DNA from: Falsiroseomonas sp044348345
GTDB lineage: Bacteria; Pseudomonadota; Alphaproteobacteria; Acetobacterales; Acetobacteraceae
Assembly: GCA_044348345.1 (NCBI GenBank)
Contig: JBIKSZ010000007.1
Span: forward strand, 1-37,394
Direction of reading: 5' to 3'
Length of the DNA stretch: 37,394 bases
The translations under genes and the position numbers were made by a program. This document shows, in pieces, positions 23,598 through 31,193 of this stretch (positions are counted from its first letter, which is position 1; every line of letters starts with the position of its first letter). The notes beneath the pieces are model-generated. The model was not told the DNA's origin. It worked only from the letters and a program-made list of their open reading frames with translations, and ran no database searches.

Positions 23598-24343
23598 CGC
23601 TTGGGCAGACGGCCCGCCGCCGGCCCGGCGCCGAGCGGACGCTCAAGCCCGACACGCCCGCCCGCCTCGCGCCCGCGGCCATAAGCACCCTTGTCGCGCA
23701 CGACGGTGCTGCGCGTGACGGTGCGCAGCCGCACGCCGAGCGCCCGAAAGCCGTCCTCGATCTTGCGTTCCTTCAGCAGCACCAGCGCCGTGCCGCCCGC
23801 ACCCGCCTGCTGGGCGCTGGCCTGCGCAGCCTGTTCCGTCGCGCGGCGATGGGCACCAAGCTCATCCAGCCGGGCGGCGACTCGGTCGGCGAAGCCGATG
23901 CGGAAGCTGCGCAGCGCCGCCTGCGGCGCCACGCGGGAGCAGGCATAATCCGCGCTCTGGCGATAGCGCGCCTCTTCCCAGGACAAGGCGCCGGCGACGA
24001 CCTGCATCAGGTACTCCGCCATCTGCACATCGGGCTCCAGGCCAAAGATGACGTAGTCGGCCCGCCCCACCGTCCAGCCGCGGCAGCCGGTGAAGCGCAG
24101 CAGCGCTGGGAACAGCCAGTTCATCGCCTGGCGGCGTGGATCGTCGAAGACCAGCATGCGCTGGATGCAGGCTTCCTCGCGCAGTTCCACCTCGGACATC
24201 GACAGGCCATAGACCTCGAGCAGCTCGCCCACCTTGGCGGCGGCGACCATCGCCTCGGCTTCCGAGCAGCCGCGCTCCACCGTCCGCGATGCCAGCGCGC
24301 GGATACGGGCCTTCACCTTCGCCAATTCGTCGGACCGGTCCAT
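23594..24343 (-). CDS. DUF2786 domain protein
   Basis: A 249-residue protein whose first 45 residues (KVKARIRALASRTVERGCSEAEAMVAAAKVGELLEVYGLS) are the typical DUF2786 helical motif. A central domain of about 120 residues follows (WLFPALLRFTGCRGW, LSWEEARYRQSADYACSR), then an Ala/Gln-rich helix and a Gly/Arg-rich tail. DUF2786 proteins occur in phages and bacterial chromosomes with no established biochemistry. The pairing with a coupled HExxH protein suggests a joint function. No other phage-like gene is seen here. Confidence 0.8.
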   Translation of the reverse strand: MDRSDELAKVKARIRALASRTVERGCSEAEAMVAAAKVGELLEVYGLSMSEVELREEACIQRMLVFDDPRRQAMNWLFPALLRFTGCRGWTVGRADYVIFGLEPDVQMAEYLMQVVAGALSWEEARYRQSADYACSRVAPQAALRSFRIGFADRVAARLDELGAHRRATEQAAQASAQQAGAGGTALVLLKERKIEDGFRALGVRLRTVTRSTVVRDKGAYGRGREAGGRVGLERPLGAGPAAGRLPKR

Positions 24344-24382
24344 GACGCGCCTCTAGCATGGCTGCGACACGACCTGCAGGGG

Positions 24383-24982
24383 TCAGGCTGAGGCGGGCTC
24401 CGTGAACCAGGCCTCGAAAGCCGCGAAGGTGGCCAGCGCGCCCTCGATCATGGCGGCCCGCGGCACTGCGCTGGCGCCGGCGGCCTCGATCGCGTCGCAG
24501 CAGGCGCGCCACATCGCGCCATGCTGCGCGCCATGGCCCATCAGGAAGCGCCGCCCCTCTTCGCCCGACGGCAGGATGGCATCCAGCGCCCGGGCCAGCT
24601 GCCGCCCGCCGAGCGTCGAGCCTTCCGCCACATAAAGCCCGCCCAGCGCGGCCTCGGCAGTCACGAAGCGCGGCATGGGCGCGAGCGGCACCTCGGCGGC
24701 CGCGCCGAGCCAGGCGAGGTCCGCGCGCAGCAGATGCGTCCGCTGCCGTGCCGCGAGATCAAGGCCGAAGCCGGCCAGCGAGGGCGCCTCCGCCAACCCC
24801 GCCTCCAGCGCCGCATGGAAGCCAAGCTTGCGGCGCAGCAGCGCGGCGTACTCGGCGCGGGAAAGCCGCCCTTCGGCGAGCGCATGAAACACCGGGATCG
24901 CATGCAGCCTGAGATGCGCGGCTTCCGTCGCCGCGCGGAGTGCCTCGCGCGCGCCAGGCGGTCGGGAGAGCCCGTCAGGCAT
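24383..24982 (-). CDS. Biliverdin-producing heme oxygenase
   Basis: A 199-residue bacterial heme oxygenase that opens heme to biliverdin, the chromophore of bacteriophytochromes. The proximal His is likely in REALRAATEAAHLRLHAIP near residue 20, and the distal-helix segment LYVAEGSTLGGRQLARAL near residue 115 has the glycines that contact heme. The start at ATG 24982 overlaps the end of bphP by 8 nt, so it is translated together with its own client protein. Third gene of the ppsR-bphP-heme oxygenase unit. The symbol bphO or hmuO is used for such genes. Confidence 0.9.
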   Translation of the reverse strand: MPDGLSRPPGAREALRAATEAAHLRLHAIPVFHALAEGRLSRAEYAALLRRKLGFHAALEAGLAEAPSLAGFGLDLAARQRTHLLRADLAWLGAAAEVPLAPMPRFVTAEAALGGLYVAEGSTLGGRQLARALDAILPSGEEGRRFLMGHGAQHGAMWRACCDAIEAAGASAVPRAAMIEGALATFAAFEAWFTEPASA

Positions 24983-27170
24983 CGTCCGGGCGGTCGGGCT
25001 TCGCCTCCGCCAGGTGGCGCGCCAGCATCTCCAGAACCTCGGTGGTGCGCGCGACAGAGGCACGCACGCTTTCGAGCATCGCCGGCATGCGCGACGCCTC
25101 CACACCCTCGGCGATCTCGAGCGCGGCGAGCTGCGCGTTCTCGACCAGAGAGGCCAGGATGCCCTGGAACGCGATGTCGGCGTTGCGGTCGAGCCAGCCA
25201 GCGCGCGTGCGATGGCTTTCCCCGATCACGTCGTGGAAGCGCTTGCGCGCCGCATCGGCAGCCTTGCGCTCGCCGAGGTCGTTGAACAGCACGACGAAGC
25301 CCAGCACGCGATCGGGCGAGGAGAAGACCGGATCGGCGCGCACCAGCATCGGCCGGCCGGCCTGCTCGTCATCCGCCAGCCGCACCTCGCCGCTCCAGGA
25401 CTGGCAATTCTCCAGCAGGTCGTGCAGCCGGCGGCGGATCTCGGACGGGTTGGCGAAGAAGGGCGCGAGCTCCTCGACACGGCGCGGCCTGGCGCCGCGC
25501 AGCGCCGGCAGCAGCCGGTCGAAGGCCTCGTTGGCCAGCGCGATGGCGCCGCGCGCATCGCAGATCACCACCGGCTGCTCGGAGGCAACGACCTGGCGGC
25601 GCACCTGCGCCAGCTGGTCCTCCGCAATCAGCATGCGGACCGAGCGGAACTGGATCACCACATCGGCCACCGAATCGCCGATCAGCCGCGCGGTGGCGAG
25701 GTCCTTCGGCGTCCAGGGCTCGGCGCAGCCTTCCACCACCTCATGCCACTTCGCGAAGGAGCGACGGGGCGAGATGGTCTGGATGCCGTCGCGGACCTCG
25801 ATCTCCTTCCGCGGGTCGCCGCCCCAGACCAAGGTCCGCGGCTGTTCGGGGCGGAACCAGATCAGGTACTCGCCAAGCGAGGCCGAGATCGGCGCGGCCA
25901 ACACGCCAGCCGCGACCGGCGTGACGGCGTTGAGGTCTGGCATCTCCTGCCGCAACGAGTTTGTCGCCGTCGGCGCGCCGCGCGGGCGCGTGTCGAGCCA
26001 GGCGCCGAGCTGGCGCAGAAGGTCGGTGCCAGGCACATCGCCCAGCGTCTGCACCTGGCCTTCGAACAGCAGCGCCGCGCCATTCGCGCCGAGCGGCTGC
26101 AGCAGCGTCGCCGGGCTGTCGAACAGCGCCGCGCGCCAATCGCCTTCGCGCGTGATCGCCTCCACCAGCCGCTGCTCCAGGCGGCGGACGGACAGCTCGG
26201 CCTGCGCTTGCACGAAGGATTCGAGTGCTGCGATGCGCGTCCCCAGCGCTTCGGCCAGAAGGTCGCAGGCGGCGCGGACGGTCACGGGCACGCGGCGCGG
26301 CGTCTCATGATGGCAGGCGACAAGGCCCCAGAGCCGGCCGCCGACCATGACCGAGCAGACCAGCGTCGCGCTGACGCCCATATTCTTCATGTACTGCACA
26401 TGCATCGGCGAGACGCTGCGCAGCAGGCTGAGCGACATGTCGAGATCGGCGCCCGTGAGCGGGTTCAGCCGGGGCTCGAGCGGAACGGGCTGGTAGGCCG
26501 CATCGACCACCACCCGCAGGCGGTTGCGCTCATACAGGCGCCGCGCGACCTGCGGGATGTCGGAGCCCGGATAGCGGTTGCCGAGATAGGATTCGAGATA
26601 CGCGCGGCGCTGCTCGGCAAAGACCTCGCCATGCCCTTCTTCGGCAAAGCGATAGACCATGACGCGATCATGGCCGGCGACATCGGCGAAGACCCGCGCG
26701 GCTTCCTCGCATAACGGGCGGAGCGCATAGCAGGACAGGAAGGCCTGCAGCGCGCTCTCCACCCGGCGGGCGATGTCCGGCTGGGGCAGCGCCGGTTCCA
26801 GCTCCACGATCAGCCCACCGGCGGGTGGGCGGTGCAGCACCGCGTCGAATTCCGCCCCGGCCGCGCCGGCGCGCAGCCGGAGCGCGACCGGCACGCCGTC
26901 CAGCGGCTCGATCGTGCGCGGCAGGATAAAGGCCGCGAGATCACCGCCCAGATCGCGCAGCTTCCGCCCGATCACGGCATCGAAACCCAGCAGCGCGGGG
27001 GCGTTCATGCTGGCCTGGACCACGGTCTGGTCGGGCTCGCGCACGACCAGCAGCGCGCCATGCGGCTGGATCGAGCCGGCGAGGTGAATCTGCTCGCGCT
27101 CGCAGTTGGAGAGGTCGGCCTCCCCGAAGGCAGGCGCCGCCTTGGATGGGGCGGGCCCGACCTGGCTCAT
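24975..27170 (-). CDS. bphP: Bacteriophytochrome without histidine kinase domain
   Basis: A 731-residue red/far-red photoreceptor. The N-terminal PAS domain carries the biliverdin-binding Cys23 in NCEREQIHLAGSIQPHGALL. The GAF domain has MVYRFAEEGHGEV, YPGSDIPQVARRLY (the PxSDIP motif) and ACHHETPR with the chromophore His. The PHY domain tongue has SPRRSFAKWHE (PRxSF). A second PAS domain follows at about residues 530-650, and the C-terminus is a roughly 75-residue helical stretch with no phospho-acceptor box and no ATPase domain. The same layout is known in RpBphP1 of Rhodopseudomonas and the Bradyrhizobium protein, which act by binding PpsR. The gene overlaps ppsR by 4 nt (ATGA). Confidence 0.93.
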   Translation of the reverse strand: MSQVGPAPSKAAPAFGEADLSNCEREQIHLAGSIQPHGALLVVREPDQTVVQASMNAPALLGFDAVIGRKLRDLGGDLAAFILPRTIEPLDGVPVALRLRAGAAGAEFDAVLHRPPAGGLIVELEPALPQPDIARRVESALQAFLSCYALRPLCEEAARVFADVAGHDRVMVYRFAEEGHGEVFAEQRRAYLESYLGNRYPGSDIPQVARRLYERNRLRVVVDAAYQPVPLEPRLNPLTGADLDMSLSLLRSVSPMHVQYMKNMGVSATLVCSVMVGGRLWGLVACHHETPRRVPVTVRAACDLLAEALGTRIAALESFVQAQAELSVRRLEQRLVEAITREGDWRAALFDSPATLLQPLGANGAALLFEGQVQTLGDVPGTDLLRQLGAWLDTRPRGAPTATNSLRQEMPDLNAVTPVAAGVLAAPISASLGEYLIWFRPEQPRTLVWGGDPRKEIEVRDGIQTISPRRSFAKWHEVVEGCAEPWTPKDLATARLIGDSVADVVIQFRSVRMLIAEDQLAQVRRQVVASEQPVVICDARGAIALANEAFDRLLPALRGARPRRVEELAPFFANPSEIRRRLHDLLENCQSWSGEVRLADDEQAGRPMLVRADPVFSSPDRVLGFVVLFNDLGERKAADAARKRFHDVIGESHRTRAGWLDRNADIAFQGILASLVENAQLAALEIAEGVEASRMPAMLESVRASVARTTEVLEMLARHLAEAKPDRPDDA

Positions 27171-28522
27171 CCCACCACATCCTCTTCGGCGTCGCGGGAT
27201 TCGTGCAGCCCGTAGCGTTCGAGCTTCGCGTAGAGGCTCTGCCGGCTGAGGCCGATCGCATCCGCGGCGGCGGTGCGGTTGCCATTGGCGGCCTGCAGCG
27301 CCTGCTCGATGCAGGCGCGCTCCACCACCGCAGAGGTATTGCGCACCAGCACCGGCAGCGGCAGCCGCCCCATATCCCGCAGCACCTCGGCAAGCGCGCC
27401 GCGGAGTTCGTCCGCACGATCCTCCGCCGCGGCACGCCGGCGGATGTCGCGCACCAGCAGCGAAAGCGCGAGCGGCCCGCCCGCGCTGCTGGCGGAGCCG
27501 GAGATCTCCACCTCCGCCTCGGTGCCGAGCATGCCGGTCAGCATGGTCTGGAACAGCCGCACCTCGCCATGCTCGCGCAGCGTGCGGACCAGCACGGCCG
27601 CATCGCGGCCCGGCGCCGCGAACCAGCGGCTGAGCGGCTCACCCAGCACGGCCGATTCGGTGGCGCTCTGCGTGAGGTCGAGGAAGGCGCGGTTGGCGCG
27701 GCGCACGCGGCCATCGCCATCGGCCACCACGAAGGCGTCGGGCATGGCCTCCAGCAGTTCGTCCGTGCGCGGCGGCAGGGCGCGCGGCAGGGCGCGGCCC
27801 GGCTCTGGCGTGCCGGCGGAGAGCTGGATCAGGAAGACCGGCTCCGGCTCGCGTGCCATCAGCGTCACGCGGAGCAGCCAGGGCGTGCCGGCGGCGCCGA
27901 GATGCAGCAGCACGCCCGGCGTCCGGCCATGCTCGCGCGCCCGCGCCAGCAGCTCGCGGAAGGCGGCACGGTCGCGCGGGGCGACCTCCTGCGCGAAGTC
28001 CCAGTTCGGCGCGAGGCCGAGTTCGCGGATCGCGGCCGGATTCGCCTCCACCACGCGCAGATTGCTGGCGGAGATGATCAGCACGGCTTCGGACGCCGCA
28101 TCGAACAGAAGGCGAGAGCGCGTTTCGATCTCGCGCAGCTTCCAGTAATCCTGCTCGCGCGCCTGCTGCGCGGCGACCAGGCGATGCTGCAGCTCATGCA
28201 CCGCCTGCAGGCTCTTGCCCACGGCGATCAGCCCGGCCTGCCCGCCAAGGCGCACGGTCGTGTATTCGATCGGGACCTCAAGCCCCGAGGGAAAGCGCTG
28301 CGTGACCTGGAGAAAGGCCGAGAGGCCGCGGTCGCGCGCATCCTCGACCATCCGGCGCACCTGATCGCCCGCCACATCGCCGACCGTGTCGGTCCAGTGC
28401 CGGCCAACCCAGCCTTCAAGCCCCTCCTTCGCGATCGAGGAGGAGACCGAGGCATCCCTGATGATCCCGTCCCAATCCAGGACGAGAGTCACGTCAGGCT
28501 GGGTGATCGCAACGCGTGTCAT
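27167..28522 (-). CDS. ppsR: Photosynthesis repressor/regulator PpsR (CrtJ)
   Basis: A 451-residue regulator of photosynthesis genes. It has an N-terminal domain, two recognisable PAS domains (about residues 145-250 and 265-370), a linker helix, and a C-terminal Fis-type helix-turn-helix (EQALQAANGNRTAAADAIGL then SRQSLYAKLERYGL). Proteins of this family bind TGT-N12-ACA palindromes and repress carotenoid and bacteriochlorophyll genes under oxygen and light. The only cysteine is Cys404 next to the DNA-binding helices; the central-domain cysteine of Rhodobacter PpsR is absent. It is translated with bphP, its probable antagonist, and is divergent from the crtD-like gene. Confidence 0.94.
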   Translation of the reverse strand: MTRVAITQPDVTLVLDWDGIIRDASVSSSIAKEGLEGWVGRHWTDTVGDVAGDQVRRMVEDARDRGLSAFLQVTQRFPSGLEVPIEYTTVRLGGQAGLIAVGKSLQAVHELQHRLVAAQQAREQDYWKLREIETRSRLLFDAASEAVLIISASNLRVVEANPAAIRELGLAPNWDFAQEVAPRDRAAFRELLARAREHGRTPGVLLHLGAAGTPWLLRVTLMAREPEPVFLIQLSAGTPEPGRALPRALPPRTDELLEAMPDAFVVADGDGRVRRANRAFLDLTQSATESAVLGEPLSRWFAAPGRDAAVLVRTLREHGEVRLFQTMLTGMLGTEAEVEISGSASSAGGPLALSLLVRDIRRRAAAEDRADELRGALAEVLRDMGRLPLPVLVRNTSAVVERACIEQALQAANGNRTAAADAIGLSRQSLYAKLERYGLHESRDAEEDVVG

Positions 28523-28631
28523 GCCGATCGTCCCACAACGACTCTTCCCCTGCCGAGCCTTTTGGCGCCCGGTCTGGTTATGGCAGCTACTTTGGCCTTC
28601 CGACGTTTTGTGTGAAGCGGCCCCGCGCGAA

Positions 28632-28649
28632 CGTCAATATGAAATGACG
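28632..28649. promoter_or_regulatory. Weaker PpsR-like site between ppsR and the crtD-like gene
   Basis: CGTCA-N8-TGACG has the same arm spacing as the strong site at 28717 and differs from TGTCA-N8-TGACA by one base per arm. The two centres are 88 bp apart. PpsR and CrtJ often bind two sites cooperatively, so this may be the second one and could allow ppsR autoregulation. Inference. Confidence 0.4.
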
Positions 28650-28716
28650 CCGGTCGCCATTCCTCTGCTCGGCGGGGCGTTTCGGCGATTTTCAAATCCC
28701 CTGGCTTGGCCCCGCC

Positions 28717-28740
28717 AAGTGTCACGCTGACTTGACACTT
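28717..28740. promoter_or_regulatory. PpsR/CrtJ-type operator (TGT-N12-ACA) before the crtD-like gene
   Basis: A perfect palindrome with 8 bp arms, AAGTGTCA (28717-28724) and TGACACTT (28733-28740). TGT at 28720-28722 and ACA at 28735-28737 are separated by exactly 12 nt, matching the PpsR/CrtJ consensus. A consensus -35 hexamer TTGACA (28732-28737) lies inside the right arm facing the crtD-like gene, so a bound repressor would block polymerase. The start codon follows 27 nt later. Confidence 0.8.
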
Positions 28741-28767
28741 GCCGGCTACGCCGACTTCAGTGCGGGC

Positions 28768-30246
28768 ATGGCGGTGCGCAACCAGCCCGTGGTGGTGATC
28801 GGCGCCGGAATGGGCGGGCTTGTCGCCGCGGCACTCCTGGCCGCGCGCGGGCGCGATGTTCTGGTGTGCGAGGCCGCCGCGGCCCCAGGCGGAAAGATCC
28901 GGGAGATCGAGGTGGACGGCGCCCGGATCGGCGCCGGCCCCGCCCTGCTGACGCTGCGCCCCTTGTTCGAGGAGATCTTCGCCGCGGCCGGCGACAGCCT
29001 CGGCGCCCAGGTGGTGCTGAAGGCCGAGACGCTGCTCGGCCGCCATGCCTGGACGGATGGCGCCCGGCTGGACCTGCCGGTGGAGGCTGAGGCCGCCGCG
29101 GACGCCATCGGGCGCTTTGCCGGCCCCGCGGCCGCGCGCGGCTACCGCGCCTTCCGCGACCGGGCGCGGCGAATCCACGACGCGCTGGAGGCCCCCTTCC
29201 TGCGCGCCGCCCGGCCGAGCGCGCTCTCGCTCGCGACTCAGGGCGGGCTGCGGGGGCTGCTCGGTGCCTCCCCCTTCACCACGCTCTGGGATGCGCTGGG
29301 CGAGCATTTCCCCGACCCAAGGCTGCGCCAGGTCTTCGCGCGGGTTGCGACCTATGTCGGCTCCTCACCCTTGAAGGCGCCGGCGACGCTGATGCTGGTC
29401 GCGCATGTCGAGCTGCAGGGGCTCTGGGCCGTCGAGGGCGGCATGGCGCGGCTGGCGGAGGCGCTGGAAGCGCTCGCCCGCCGCCACGGCGCCGCCTTCC
29501 GCTACGGTGCAGAGGTGCGGGAGATTCTGGTCACCGGCGGCCGGACCCGCGGCATCCGCCTGGCGGATGGTGAGACGGTGGAGGCCGCCTCGGTGGTGCT
29601 GAACGCCGATCCCGCAGCGCTCGGGGCGGGGCGCTTCGGCGCGGCAGCGGCGGGCGCGGTGGAACGGACCCCGGTGGATCGCCGCTCCTTCTCCGCCATC
29701 ACCTGGGCGATGCGTGCGACGGTCGAGGGCACAGCCCCCGCGGCACAAACAGTGGTGCATGCCGATGACCCGACGGTGGAATATGCCGAGCTCGGCTACC
29801 GCGCGCGGCTGCCGGCGGCGCCGACGGTGACGCTCTGGGCGCAGGACCGGATGGCGGGCGCGGTTCCACCGCCGGGGCCGGAGCGGCTGCTGATGATGGT
29901 GAACGCGCCGGCACGCGCCGATCTGCGGCCTGAGGATTCCGCGGCAATCGCCCGTTGCGGCGAGGCGGCCTTCGCGCGCCTCGCGCGCGCTGGCCTCCCG
30001 CTGCAGCGCGGGGCGGAGGTCGTCACGACGCCCGCGGATTTCGACCGGTTATTCCCCGGCAATGGCGGCGCGCTCTACGGGCCGGCCGTGCATGGCTGGC
30101 AGGCGGCCTTCAGCCGGCCGGGCGCGCGGACGAAGCTGCCGGGGCTGTTCCTGGCGGGCGGCGGGACACATCCCGGCGCGGGGGTTGCGATGGCGGCACT
30201 GTCGGGCCGATCGGCAGCGCTGCAGGTGATCGAGGCAAGTGGATGA
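28768..30246 (+). CDS. CrtD/CrtI-family carotenoid desaturase, divergent paralogue
   Basis: A 492-residue FAD-dependent carotenoid desaturase-family protein. The start at ATG 28768 places the FAD motif VVVIGAGMGGLVAAALLAARG at residues 8-28; a TTG further upstream would lie inside the PpsR palindrome. It aligns along its length with the second crtD-like protein at 34763 (PGGKIRE, RYRAFRDRA-type, VATYVGSSPLKAPATLMLVAHVE) and ends with GLFLAGGGTHPGAGVAMAALSGRSAA. It lacks the HHNVFF segment typical of CrtD. Its stop overlaps the crtC start (ATGA). Position beside crtC argues for CrtD-like 3,4-desaturation of hydroxylated carotenoids; sequence divergence leaves another desaturase or oxidase role possible. 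Confidence 0.8.
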   Translation: MAVRNQPVVVIGAGMGGLVAAALLAARGRDVLVCEAAAAPGGKIREIEVDGARIGAGPALLTLRPLFEEIFAAAGDSLGAQVVLKAETLLGRHAWTDGARLDLPVEAEAAADAIGRFAGPAAARGYRAFRDRARRIHDALEAPFLRAARPSALSLATQGGLRGLLGASPFTTLWDALGEHFPDPRLRQVFARVATYVGSSPLKAPATLMLVAHVELQGLWAVEGGMARLAEALEALARRHGAAFRYGAEVREILVTGGRTRGIRLADGETVEAASVVLNADPAALGAGRFGAAAAGAVERTPVDRRSFSAITWAMRATVEGTAPAAQTVVHADDPTVEYAELGYRARLPAAPTVTLWAQDRMAGAVPPPGPERLLMMVNAPARADLRPEDSAAIARCGEAAFARLARAGLPLQRGAEVVTTPADFDRLFPGNGGALYGPAVHGWQAAFSRPGARTKLPGLFLAGGGTHPGAGVAMAALSGRSAALQVIEASG

Positions 30247-31193
30247 GGGATGCGGCGTTGAGGGCATGGGCGTTCGACCGGCCGGTGGACCGGCGTGGCT
30301 ATTGCTGGTGGTACCTGGATGCGCTGTCGGATGACGGCGCGCATGGCATCACGATCATCGCCTTCATCGGCACGGTCTTCTCGCCCTGGTACGCGCTGGC
30401 GCGGCTGGCGGAAGGCGGCACGGGCGGCGATCCGCACAATCATTGCTGCCTGAATGTCGTGCTGTATGGGACGCCCTCGCGCTGGGCGATGACGGATCGG
30501 CGCCGCGACGCGCTGCGCCGCGATGCCAATCATCTCACCATCGGGCCGAGCGGCCTCACCTGGGATGGCGAGACGCTGACCGTCCGCATCGAGGAAGTGA
30601 CGGCGCCGATCCCCTCGCGCCTGCGCGGCGTGGTGCGGCTGCGGCCGAAGGCGCTCTCGACACGGCGCTTCGTGCTGGATTCGGATGGCCGCCACGAATG
30701 GCAGCCCATCGCGCCGCGTTCGCGCGTCGAGGTCGAGCTGGAAAGCCCCGCGCTGCGCTGGTCGGGTGCGGCCTATTTCGACACCAATGCCGGCACCGCG
30801 CCGCTCGAGCAGGATTTTCGCGGCTGGGATTGGTGCCGCGCCGCGCTGCCGGATTCGACGGCGATCCTCTACAACGCGCAGCGGCGGGATGGCAGCGAGA
30901 TCTCGCTCGCGCTCAAGGCGACGGATGATGGCGCGCTGACCGATTTTGCGCCGCCGCCGCCCGCCGAGCTGTCACGCACGCTATGGCGGCTGCGCCGCCC
31001 GACACGCGCCGAGGGCAAGGCGCAGGTCGTGCGCACGCTGACCGATGCGCCCTTCTATTCGCGGTCGGAAATACACACGCGGCTGCTCGGCCAGGATGCG
31101 CCGGCGGTGCATGAAAGCCTGTCGCTGGATCGGTTCAAATCGCCGCTGATGTACGCGATGCTGCCGTGGCGGGTGCCGCGGCCGCTGCGGTAG
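30243..31193 (+). CDS. crtC: Carotenoid 1,2-hydratase CrtC (hydroxyneurosporene synthase)
   Basis: A 316-residue hydratase that adds water to the end double bond of an acyclic carotenoid such as neurosporene or lycopene, giving the 1-hydroxy form. Diagnostic pieces are RRGYCWWYLDALSDDG near residue 18, ITIIAFIGTVFSPWYALAR near residue 37, HCCLNVVLYG near residue 68, and RWSGAAYFDTNAGTAPLEQDFRGWDW near residue 175. The start overlaps the stop of the crtD-like gene (ATGA). Its last 59 nt overlap the end of the convergent ATP-grasp gene. Confidence 0.93.
   Translation: MRDAALRAWAFDRPVDRRGYCWWYLDALSDDGAHGITIIAFIGTVFSPWYALARLAEGGTGGDPHNHCCLNVVLYGTPSRWAMTDRRRDALRRDANHLTIGPSGLTWDGETLTVRIEEVTAPIPSRLRGVVRLRPKALSTRRFVLDSDGRHEWQPIAPRSRVEVELESPALRWSGAAYFDTNAGTAPLEQDFRGWDWCRAALPDSTAILYNAQRRDGSEISLALKATDDGALTDFAPPPPAELSRTLWRLRRPTRAEGKAQVVRTLTDAPFYSRSEIHTRLLGQDAPAVHESLSLDRFKSPLMYAMLPWRVPRPLR

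Noticed and set aside
25014..26714. Long plus-strand open frame opposite bphP
   Set aside because: Composition is typical of an antisense shadow (Arg/Gln/His-rich) and bphP on the other strand has all phytochrome motifs.
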